Source of the DNA: JAJZSS01 sp964463505
GTDB taxonomy: Bacteria; Chloroflexota; Anaerolineae; Anaerolineales; UBA4823
Assembly: GCA_964463505.1 (NCBI GenBank)
Contig: CAYXDC010000007.1
Location: 1-64,000, forward strand
DNA: 64,000 bases
Direction of reading: 5' to 3'
The position numbers were made by a program, and so were the translations under genes. Below, in pieces: positions 1 to 6,839 of the stretch. The first letter of the stretch is position 1, and every line of letters begins with the position of its first letter. Below the pieces are notes generated by a model, which saw only the letters and a list, made by a program, of their open reading frames with translations, was not told the DNA's origin and ran no database searches.

Positions 1-362
1 TAAATTTGTCTATACTGAAAGTGCAGGGAGTTCCAAGAAATTGGACGACGATCCTTCACATAGCTTGCAGTGGTTTGGGTCGGGGAAATTTTCTCCAAGT
101 AATATCCGAGAAGATCCCGTATCGTAACCCGAGCAAGTGGTTTCCGAGTAAGACCTCGAGGTCATAAGCCAAGCAACTGCTCGAAAAGAGCTGTTATGGT
201 GTAAAGGACAGAGGCCAAGAGCGGAAAGCATGATCTCGAGCTCGCTTGCAGGTCCTTTCTGGTTAGTAAGTTGAACAGAAAGGTTAAGCGGATAGAGAAA
301 ACTTTGGTGGATCGTATAAAGGTTACTTGGAACCCCTGTTTCTATTTAACCTGCCAGCAGCC
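1..362. other. Non-coding stretch, structured, unidentified
   Basis: I find no convincing gene here. The one longish minus-strand frame (231-10) has no ribosome site and no recognisable protein. The stretch looks poorer in GC than the genes that follow. It holds compact inverted repeats: TCCAA-gaaa-TTGGA at 32-45, which would be a GAAA tetraloop hairpin, and CCTTTCTG/CAGAAAGG at 254-261/276-283. I looked for RNase P, tmRNA and SRP signatures and saw none. It could be a structured RNA fragment, decayed sequence, or the control region downstream of hpt. Confidence 0.4.
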
Positions 363-929
363 TTAGAATGCTTCTGCTTTCAGCAAGCCCACGAACGGTA
401 AGTTGCGATATTTTTCTCGATAATCCAGCCCGTAACCCACCACAAATTGGTCAGGCAGCTCAAAGCCTTTGTAGCGCAAGGGAATATCTACCAGGCGGCG
501 TACCGGTTTGTCAAACATCACGCACACTTCCAGGCTGGCAGGGCTGCGGGCGCGTAAATTTCGCAGCAGGTAGTTCAAGGTTAGACCTGTGTCGATGACA
601 TCCTCGATAAAGATCACGTTGCGCCCTGTAATAGGGATGTCCAGGTCTTTCACCAGGCGTACAAAACCACGGTCGCGCGCCTCGGCTGAGTAACTGGAGA
701 CGGCGATAAAATCAACCGCCACCGGGATGGTGATCTGGCGCAACAAATCCGCCATAAACATCAGCACGCCTTTCAGCACGCCTACAATCAGCAAATCGCG
801 CTCGGCGTAGTCTGACGAAATTTGACGCCCGAGCTCAATTACCCGCGCCTGGATCTGCTCGGGGGTCAGCAGAACCTCGCGGATATCTTTGGAAATTTCA
901 GCAAAAGGTTGTAATTCGGGTTGGATCAT
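363..929 (-). CDS. hpt: Hypoxanthine phosphoribosyltransferase
   Basis: This enzyme transfers phosphoribose from PRPP to hypoxanthine or guanine to make IMP or GMP, the purine salvage step in the cytoplasm. At 188 aa it has the usual length. The PRPP-binding motif VIFIEDVIDTGLTL lies near residues 104-117, the flexible-loop region SSYSAEARDRG precedes it, and the FVVGYGLDY segment near the C-terminus is typical of bacterial HPRTs. The ATG at 929 overlaps the stop of the upstream nuclease-like gene by 4 nt (ATGA), so the two are translationally coupled. It closes a three-gene minus-strand operon that starts with a cytidylate-kinase-like gene. It lacks the tilS and ftsH neighbours common in Firmicutes. 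Confidence 0.95.
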   Translation of the reverse strand: MIQPELQPFAEISKDIREVLLTPEQIQARVIELGRQISSDYAERDLLIVGVLKGVLMFMADLLRQITIPVAVDFIAVSSYSAEARDRGFVRLVKDLDIPITGRNVIFIEDVIDTGLTLNYLLRNLRARSPASLEVCVMFDKPVRRLVDIPLRYKGFELPDQFVVGYGLDYREKYRNLPFVGLLKAEAF

Positions 930-1318
930 GAGTTTTCCTGCGCCGCGGTGCCCTGGATGCGGGCGGCTGCTTGCTGCAAGCCGTATTTAACCATCAGGTT
1001 ACGCATTTCGCGGCGTTTGAAAAGTTTAACGTGAATGTCCGGATAGAGCTCTTGCATGCGGCGCAGCTTGCGGTTCTTATGGGTTGCCAGGCTCGGGCGT
1101 AAGGTGGTTAATTCCACATATAGCTCCTGTTGTGGAAAATAAAAATCAGGCGTGAAGGCCTCGGTCACATTGCCTTGTTCGTCCCATTGCAAGTGAAACG
1201 TGCGTGGTTCGTACTCCCATTCGATGCCATAATAATCGAGGATGCGGGCGAACTCTTCTTCAACGGGATGAGAGAATTGGTGAGGAGTTTTTTCTGGCAA
1301 GCTCAAAGAGGACCTCAA
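926..1318 (-). CDS. PD-(D/E)XK-like small protein beside hpt
   Basis: This is a 130-aa soluble protein of unknown function. The middle reads TPDFYFP, then about ten residues later YVELTTL, followed by THKNRKLRRM. That spacing resembles a PD-(D/E)XK nuclease core (PD...E-x-K), except that the third position is T and basic residues appear a few positions later (KNRK). A regulatory or nucleic-acid-binding role is as likely as catalysis. The start is uncertain: the frame opens with TTG at 1318, 15 nt after the kinase-like stop, without a clear Shine-Dalgarno site. The stop overlaps the hpt start by 4 nt, so the product is probably made together with HPRT. I recall similar proteins beside hpt in other Gram-positive-like phyla, which suggests a conserved pairing, but I could not check this. 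Confidence 0.75.
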   Translation of the reverse strand: MRSSLSLPEKTPHQFSHPVEEEFARILDYYGIEWEYEPRTFHLQWDEQGNVTEAFTPDFYFPQQELYVELTTLRPSLATHKNRKLRRMQELYPDIHVKLFKRREMRNLMVKYGLQQAAARIQGTAAQENS

Positions 1319-1333
1319 GGCGCAGGGTCTGGT

Positions 1334-1921
1334 TCAACGTACACGGGCGCGCAGGGCAGCACCAATCATATCCGCAGCTTGATGCGCGGTCAGGCAGGCA
1401 GTGTTTAAGACAAGATCGTACTGGTTGGGATCATCCCAATGGCTGTGATAATAACGCCGCACATAATATTGGCGGTTGTGATCGGTAGCTTTGACTCGCT
1501 CCTGCGCTGCCGGATGGGCAATCCCCATCCGTTCTGCAACCCGTTCGACGCGCAGATCGAATGGCGCGGTAACCCGCAGGTGCAGGGTAGTGGGAGATGT
1601 GCGTAAGATCACCTGCCCGGCCCGGCCGATAATTATGCAGCCGCCGCGTTCGGCTTCGGCAAGCATTAACTGCGCCAGGGCATGCTGGTAATCACGACAG
1701 GTCTGAGGACCGGGGCAGATGTTGAGCAATCCCAGATCATCAATCGCTGCCAGAGCCATTTCAGGATGCCCGGCCAGTTTGGCAGCCATATTGATCAGCT
1801 CCTGGCGCACAATATGGAAATTCAGTTGCTCCCCGAGCAGGACAGCAATCTCTGCTCCAAGACTGCCCATCGCACGTGAAAGGGTGATCGACCAGCGCTG
1901 GATTGGATCCGGCTCCTCCAT
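1334..1921 (-). CDS. Cytidylate kinase-like family protein
   Basis: This 195-aa protein belongs to the cytidylate-kinase-like P-loop family. ITLSRAMGSLGAEIAVLLGEQL near the N-terminus is the nucleotide-binding region; family members usually have an S-R-x-x-G-S-G-G version. The C-terminal half carries IIIGRAGQVIL, LRVTAPFDLRVERV and the NRQYYVRRYY stretch typical of this group. True Cmk enzymes phosphorylate CMP, and the substrate of this branch is not established. The start is well supported: GGAGGTG sits directly upstream of the ATG at 1921, and a TATAAT hexamer lies at 1962-1957 on the minus strand. It is the first gene of the operon with the nuclease-like gene and hpt, and is divergent from dinB. 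Confidence 0.85.
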   Translation of the reverse strand: MEEPDPIQRWSITLSRAMGSLGAEIAVLLGEQLNFHIVRQELINMAAKLAGHPEMALAAIDDLGLLNICPGPQTCRDYQHALAQLMLAEAERGGCIIIGRAGQVILRTSPTTLHLRVTAPFDLRVERVAERMGIAHPAAQERVKATDHNRQYYVRRYYHSHWDDPNQYDLVLNTACLTAHQAADMIGAALRARVR

Positions 1922-2032
1922 CTTTCACCTCCAGTCCCATCTAGGCACCTGATATGATTATACATCAGCTTACTATTCTAAAGGGGCAGCCAGCCATGCT
2001 AAAGGCAGCCTTTGCGGACGAATTTTTTCTGC

Positions 2033-2038
2033 TAAAAT
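2033..2038 (+). promoter_or_regulatory. -10 element placing dinB on a leaderless mRNA
   Basis: TAAAAT at 2033-2038 is followed after six bases by the GTG at 2045, so the mRNA would begin at or next to the start codon. The -35 match is poor (TTTGCG or TTGCGG about 15-16 bp upstream). No Shine-Dalgarno sequence precedes the gene, which fits leaderless translation. Confidence 0.45.
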
Positions 2039-2044
2039 TTGATT

Positions 2045-3277
2045 GTGGAAGAAACGGAAAGCACACTGGCACCCCGGCGCATCATCCACCTGGACCTGGA
2101 TGCTTTTTATTGTTCAGTGGAAGAATTGAGCAATCCTGCGCTGAAGGGCAAGCCTTTTGCAGTAGGAGGCAGGCCCGAGCAACGCGGTGTGGTGGCATCA
2201 TGTTCGTATGCGGCGCGACGCTTGGGTGTACGCTCGGCCATGCCGATGGGAAAAGCCTTGCGCCTATGCCCTGAGCTAATAATACTCTCTGGACGGCATG
2301 GGGAATATTCTGCGGTCTCACGCCAGGTGATGGCGATCCTGGGGGAGGCAACAACATTATTGGAGCAAATTTCCATTGATGAAGCTTTCCTGGACGTTTC
2401 GACCCACCCGGATGATCTGGAAACCCTGTGCCGGAAACTGCAAACGCATATCCGTGAGCAGCTTGGCCTGCCCTGTTCTTTAGGGGCAGCCAGCAACAAG
2501 CTGGTCGCCAAGATTGCCACAGATGTTGGCAAGGCACGCGGACGCAGCACCCCGTTGCCCGGTGAGACCGGACTCCTGGACCAGCCCCCCTGCGCGATCA
2601 CGATTGTGCCAGCAGGGGAGGAAGCTCAATTTCTGGCGCAGCTGCCGGTGCATCTTTTGTGGGGAGTGGGTCCAAAGACCGCTGAACGCCTGGATACGCT
2701 GGGTATTCACAGCATCGGCGAGCTGGCGGCGTGCAGCGAAATCGAGCTGGCTCAAAAATTTGGCAAACATGGCTACGAGCTGGTGCGCCACGCGCGTGGC
2801 CAGGACGAGCGCCCGGTGATTACATTCTACGAAACTAAATCCATCAGCCAGGAAACTACTTTTGCACGTGATGTGCGCAGCCTGCCGGAGCTGCTTAAAG
2901 TCATGGATCATCAGGCTGAGCAAGTGGCAAAACGCCTACAGCAGAAAAATATGGCTGGCAGCACGGTCAAAATCAAGCTGCGCTGGCCGGATTTCACCAC
3001 CCTCACACGCCAGCTTTCATTGAAAACTCCCACCGACCAGCCCGACATCATTAGCCAGGCAGCCCACGAGTTGTTTATAAAGGAATGGCGGGAAGGACGC
3101 GCTGTGCGCTTGATCGGGGTTGGGGTGAGTGGGCTGCATAGCCAGGCGCGCCAGCTCTCATTGTGGGATGCACCCAATGAGCGCCAGCAGCGGCTGCAGA
3201 GCGCATTACACGAGCTGGAAGCGCGGTTTGGAGAGGGGATTTTTCTGTATCCGGCCGGGCCGAAAAGAGGTCATTAA
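2045..3277 (+). CDS. dinB: DNA polymerase IV (Y family)
   Basis: This is an error-prone Y-family polymerase that bypasses template lesions. The N-terminal catalytic motif HLDLDAFYCSVE supplies the first metal-binding Asp. SIDEAFLDVS carries the second Asp-Glu pair, and LLWGVGPKTAERLDTLGI is the helix-hairpin-helix thumb. The little-finger domain follows and the protein ends without an obvious beta-clamp pentapeptide. I chose the GTG at 2045 (410 aa) because TAAAAT is spaced for transcription to start there; an in-frame TTG at 2039 is also possible. The TAA stop shares the palindromic TTAA with the stop of the convergent L,D-transpeptidase, so the two genes overlap by 4 nt and no terminator fits between them. 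Confidence 0.95.
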   Translation: MEETESTLAPRRIIHLDLDAFYCSVEELSNPALKGKPFAVGGRPEQRGVVASCSYAARRLGVRSAMPMGKALRLCPELIILSGRHGEYSAVSRQVMAILGEATTLLEQISIDEAFLDVSTHPDDLETLCRKLQTHIREQLGLPCSLGAASNKLVAKIATDVGKARGRSTPLPGETGLLDQPPCAITIVPAGEEAQFLAQLPVHLLWGVGPKTAERLDTLGIHSIGELAACSEIELAQKFGKHGYELVRHARGQDERPVITFYETKSISQETTFARDVRSLPELLKVMDHQAEQVAKRLQQKNMAGSTVKIKLRWPDFTTLTRQLSLKTPTDQPDIISQAAHELFIKEWREGRAVRLIGVGVSGLHSQARQLSLWDAPNERQQRLQSALHELEARFGEGIFLYPAGPKRGH

Positions 3278-4896
3278 GGCTGGATCTCGACCACCACGCC
3301 GGCTTCCGCCCAACCATACAGCCATTCGGCTGCATCTAGATCCATGATGATACAGCCATAGGAGGCGGGTTTTCCCAGAATACTACCCCACAGACGACGC
3401 CCATTGGAGAGAGTGGGCAGGCCGTGGATGCCGTTCATGAAACCCGGCCAGGCCTCGTAGATGCCCAGAAAATGCGGCATGGTCAGGTCCCACACCGAGG
3501 CATAGGCGCTCAGCTCGTGGGTCTGGACCTGGAAGATGCCAGGCTGCGTGGGAGAGCGGTCGATTCCCGTGCTGATCACAAATTTATGTAGACGTTCACC
3601 GTTCTCAAAGACCGATAAACGCTGCTGGCTGATATTAATCTCGATGCGCTTGTTGGGCACCACAGGCAAGGGCAGCATCTCGTCCTGAGACGGTATGGTC
3701 AGAGTTTGGCCCAGCGTCAGGTGGTCGGGGTCCATCCCGGGGTTAGCCTGGATGATCTTCCAGAAGGGCAGCCCTACGTGCCAGGCGATGCGCAGCAACG
3801 TATCTCCGGATTGGACCGTGTAGGTGGTGGGGCTGTGAATCACACGCACGGTGGCGGTCTCGCCTGCCAACAAGGCAGCTTTTACGCGTGGGGCATCCTG
3901 GACAGGGTCCAGATCGCGCCCATCACCCATTTGAGCGCTGAGCGTCGCCAGGTAAGCTTCTACCGCAGGGGTGGAAAGATCGAGCTGGACGCCATCATCG
4001 TAAGCCGCTACAGCCAACCAGGTTGCCAGTAAGCCGGGGTCCAATTCCCAGGTGAAACTTTCATCACGCACGGCATCATAAGCCTGAAGGGTGTGGGGTA
4101 CATACAAAAATGCCTGAGCTACCTGTAGCTGCTGTGTTGCGTCTTCTACATGCGGCGCCAGCGGCATCAGCACCAATTTCAAATAGCCACTTTGCAGGAG
4201 GTTCTCGGGTGATGCCAGTAACGGGACCAGGGTTTCTTCAAGATTCAGCGTGTAACCAATTTTGGACGGCAGGGCTACCAGACGGCCATCCTGTACCTGG
4301 ATGGTGGCATCCTGGGCAGGGACAGTGATCTGGGCTGAAATATCGCTCAAAGTCAGGCGGGCACGCGCTTCATCGAACAGGATTACCGGTGAGAGGTGCT
4401 CCCCCTGAGTTATTCCGGTTAGAAAAGCGCCCATGCGAAAGAACACATCTTTGCGGTGTCCAATCAGAAACGCCTGCTGGGCTGTGCTGACCGCATCTAC
4501 CTGGATGCCCAGTTCTGCAGGCGGTAAGGTGAGGGGCTGCAATCCATCATCCAGCACGATGCGCCGGTCCAGGTTAAAAGCCTGGTGAATTTCCACTGCT
4601 GCATCGGGGAGTTGTTTGCCGCTCAGATCCATACTGGCTACCTGGACTCCAGGCGTGATGCGATCGGTGATCTGGAAGTAAGCAAAGTACCCCAGCGCGC
4701 CGGCAACGAGCAAGAACAATGCCAAGAAGGCTGCCAGGAGAGCCAGCCAGAACGACCACGGCGCCAGCCAGTCGATGAGCGATTGGACGCCTGGATGACC
4801 CGCTCCACGCGGACGCCGGCGTATGCCTGATTGAGGGGGCTGATTTGCGTGGGGCGGATAAGCAGGTGGATTGGACTGGCTTGATCTGGGTTGCAT
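3274..4896 (-). CDS. L,D-transpeptidase with LysM domain, membrane-anchored
   Basis: This is a 540-aa envelope enzyme predicted to cross-link peptidoglycan or anchor proteins to it. A proline-rich cytoplasmic tail of about 45 residues precedes one transmembrane segment (about 48-75). An extracytoplasmic domain follows (about 80-350), resembling the putative peptidoglycan-binding region of VanW/YoaR-type proteins. A LysM domain comes next (about 355-402, TYTVQSGDTLLRIA...LTLGQTLTIPS). The C-terminal YkuD catalytic domain has IHG with His491 and S-Y-G-C-I with Cys515, the family HG...S/T-x-G-C signature. Tyr replaces the more common His in S-H-G-C. The gene stands alone on the minus strand. A cell with a peptidoglycan wall is implied. 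Confidence 0.93.
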   Translation of the reverse strand: MQPRSSQSNPPAYPPHANQPPQSGIRRRPRGAGHPGVQSLIDWLAPWSFWLALLAAFLALFLLVAGALGYFAYFQITDRITPGVQVASMDLSGKQLPDAAVEIHQAFNLDRRIVLDDGLQPLTLPPAELGIQVDAVSTAQQAFLIGHRKDVFFRMGAFLTGITQGEHLSPVILFDEARARLTLSDISAQITVPAQDATIQVQDGRLVALPSKIGYTLNLEETLVPLLASPENLLQSGYLKLVLMPLAPHVEDATQQLQVAQAFLYVPHTLQAYDAVRDESFTWELDPGLLATWLAVAAYDDGVQLDLSTPAVEAYLATLSAQMGDGRDLDPVQDAPRVKAALLAGETATVRVIHSPTTYTVQSGDTLLRIAWHVGLPFWKIIQANPGMDPDHLTLGQTLTIPSQDEMLPLPVVPNKRIEINISQQRLSVFENGERLHKFVISTGIDRSPTQPGIFQVQTHELSAYASVWDLTMPHFLGIYEAWPGFMNGIHGLPTLSNGRRLWGSILGKPASYGCIIMDLDAAEWLYGWAEAGVVVEIQP

Positions 4897-5000
4897 GAGG
4901 TGAGTCTACCTTCAATACATTATCAATCTGAAAAGCAAGAGTACTTCTTATTATTAAACGCTTTTCTGCTTAATTCGTTCCCTTCCAGTCAATGTTGATT

Positions 5001-5444
5001 TCAGGCTGGGGGCTGGTAGGGAGCGTTCCAGGCCGGGGATTTGTGCACATGCACCACTTGCCAGCCGCCAGCAAATTTCACCATCACCCGGCTTTCATTA
5101 TGTGCATGCACAATAACTCCAGTTTCGGTGGTACGGCTGGTGAGCAGGGTATAGCTGGCGATGGCCGTATTCTCGAAGCGCTGGATGAGCAGGTTAGCCA
5201 GGTCCAAGCGGGGACGTGGTTCGATGCCCTGCTGTGGGTCGAGGCCAAAGACACTGCCCAAGCGGGCATTGGATTCCATCATGTAGTCATGGAAAGGCAA
5301 GCCATCGATGCGATGCGGCGTTACCCACCATTCATACAGGCTCAGCTCGGGATAGGTGGTCTGGTGGTAGCTGTCCAGGTTATTAGCGTATATACCCGCC
5401 AGGTGGTTCATCAGGAACTGGTAAATTTCAGGATCGGGGTGCAT
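5001..5444 (-). CDS. CaMKII-association-domain/SnoaL-like protein
   Basis: This 147-aa protein has the NTF2-like cone fold of the calcium/calmodulin kinase II association-domain family. The segment from residue 8, with its L-x-x-I-Y-A-N-N-L-D-S-Y helix, then TYPELSLYEWWV and IDGLPFHDYMMESN, follows that family closely. The C-terminal strands contain HAHNESRVMVKFAGGWQVVHVHKS, the usual end of the domain with its conserved His and Trp. Such proteins form dimers or rings and bind small ligands in a pocket; no reaction can be assigned. AGGAGAG lies just upstream of the ATG at 5444. It is divergent from the site-2 protease gene and probably a single-gene unit. Confidence 0.85.
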   Translation of the reverse strand: MHPDPEIYQFLMNHLAGIYANNLDSYHQTTYPELSLYEWWVTPHRIDGLPFHDYMMESNARLGSVFGLDPQQGIEPRPRLDLANLLIQRFENTAIASYTLLTSRTTETGVIVHAHNESRVMVKFAGGWQVVHVHKSPAWNAPYQPPA

Positions 5445-5544
5445 AACGCTCTCCTAATATTTTATTGGATTGCTTAATTTTACCCGGGATGGTTCAGTCT
5501 GAGGATAGAAATGAACAACCCCTCCACATGGTAGATAATAATTG

Positions 5545-5564
5545 TATAAGAAATATATAAGAAA
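5545..5564 (+). repeat. Two TATAAGAAA direct repeats, 11-bp period
   Basis: TATAAGAAA occurs at 5545-5553 and again at 5556-5564, one helical turn apart. The second copy ends about 12 bp upstream of the -35 hexamer for the site-2 protease gene. This placement suits a tandem activator site, although A/T-rich DNA can give such repeats by chance. Confidence 0.45.
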
Positions 5565-5576
5565 CGTTCAGTATTA

Positions 5577-5605
5577 TTGACTGGACAGAAATTGCCGAAT
5601 ATAAT
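5577..5605 (+). promoter_or_regulatory. Sigma70-type promoter of the site-2 protease gene
   Basis: TTGACT at 5577-5582 and TATAAT at 5600-5605 are separated by exactly 17 bp. Transcription would start near 5612, leaving a leader of about 64 nt. An AGGAGA ribosome site precedes the ATG at 5676. Confidence 0.8.
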
Positions 5606-5675
5606 ATCTAAGAATTATGTGATAAATATCGGACAACGTCTGTTGGTTCGTGTGGGTTGGTAGATAGGAGAAGCG

Positions 5676-6791
5676 ATGGAAAACACAATGCGTTTAGGGA
5701 AAGTGTGGGGTATCCCGATTGGGATCCACTCAAGCTGGTATCTGATCTTTGCATTCCTGACCTGGTCGCTGGCGAGTAATACTTTACCCGTTTCTGCGCC
5801 CGGTTACAGCGCAGCCATATACTGGCTGATGGCTGGGATCACCAGTGTGATGTTTTTTGCTTCGGTGGTAGCGCACGAGTTGGGGCACAGCATCCTGGCT
5901 TTGCGTAATGGCATTCCAGTGGAAAAAATTTCATTGTTCGTCTTCGGTGGCGTGGCTCAGATCAAAGAAGAACCGCATTCGCCAGGCGTGGAATTTCGGA
6001 TCGCAATCGCTGGGCCTTTGGTCAGCTTGCTCCTGGCGGGTGTTTTTGGCTTGATCTACTGGATCGACCTGGAGTATCCCATGCTGGCAGCGCCTACCGG
6101 TTACCTGGCGCAGGTGAACTTGATGCTGGCCTTGTTTAATCTGATTCCCGCTTTTCCATTGGATGGTGGGCGAATCTTCCGTTCTGTGGTCTGGAAGCTG
6201 ACTGGCAGCATAGCTCGGGCAACACGCCTGGCGTCTGCGGGCGGTCAGCTGTTCGGCTTCGGGTTTATGGGCCTGGGGTTGTTCATGTCCTTAACCGGTA
6301 ACCTGGGCAACGGCCTGTACTTCCTCTTTATTGGCTGGTTTTTGCGCAGCATTGCCAGCTCGGCTAACCAGCAGATGGAATTGCGCCAGACTTTGGAAGG
6401 TGTAAAAGCCGGGCAGGTTGCGGGAGGCGTGATGCCTTCGATCAGCCCGCTTAGCACGCTGTACCAGCTTGTCCACCAGTATATCCTGGTAGGGAGTTAC
6501 CGACGTTTCCTGGTGGTTGAGAATGGCCAGCCCATAGGTGTTGTCTCCTTCAAGGACATTCAAAATGTGCCGCAGAGCAAATGGCGCTTTAGAACGGCTT
6601 CACAGCTTATGGTCCCACTGGTAAGATTAACTGAGGTCGACTCCGAGCTGCCGATTATGGATACCATTAAGCTGCTGCAGCAAGCACCGAACGGTCTCCT
6701 TTCGGTAAAGGATGGTGAAGGGCAGATCAGGCTGATATCTACAGACGATGTAACCAATTATATGAACATGCGCAGACAATTAGGGCTCTAA
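5676..6791 (+). CDS. Site-2 protease (M50) with C-terminal CBS region
   Basis: This is an intramembrane zinc metalloprotease of 371 aa. The zinc ligands are visible in HELGH (His67, Glu68, His71) and in NLIPAFPLDGGR, with Asp163 as the third ligand. Four or more hydrophobic segments surround them, the last ending near residue 225. Residues about 240-371 form a cytoplasmic CBS-like region (LVHQYILVGSYRRFLVVENGQPIGVVSFKDI), which in related SpoIVFB-like proteases senses nucleotides. Substrates of this class include anti-sigma factors and membrane regulators; none is obvious nearby. It has its own promoter and is followed 48 nt later by a P-type ATPase, with which it may be co-transcribed. Confidence 0.93.
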   Translation: MENTMRLGKVWGIPIGIHSSWYLIFAFLTWSLASNTLPVSAPGYSAAIYWLMAGITSVMFFASVVAHELGHSILALRNGIPVEKISLFVFGGVAQIKEEPHSPGVEFRIAIAGPLVSLLLAGVFGLIYWIDLEYPMLAAPTGYLAQVNLMLALFNLIPAFPLDGGRIFRSVVWKLTGSIARATRLASAGGQLFGFGFMGLGLFMSLTGNLGNGLYFLFIGWFLRSIASSANQQMELRQTLEGVKAGQVAGGVMPSISPLSTLYQLVHQYILVGSYRRFLVVENGQPIGVVSFKDIQNVPQSKWRFRTASQLMVPLVRLTEVDSELPIMDTIKLLQQAPNGLLSVKDGEGQIRLISTDDVTNYMNMRRQLGL

Positions 6792-6839
6792 TGCCTAGGC
6801 ACCATTCGCATACATCTTTAGGCTGGGAGATTTCAGGCG

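Noticed and set aside
10..231. 73-codon minus-strand frame at the window start
   Set aside because: No ribosome site or recognisable domain, and the composition is unlike neighbouring genes.
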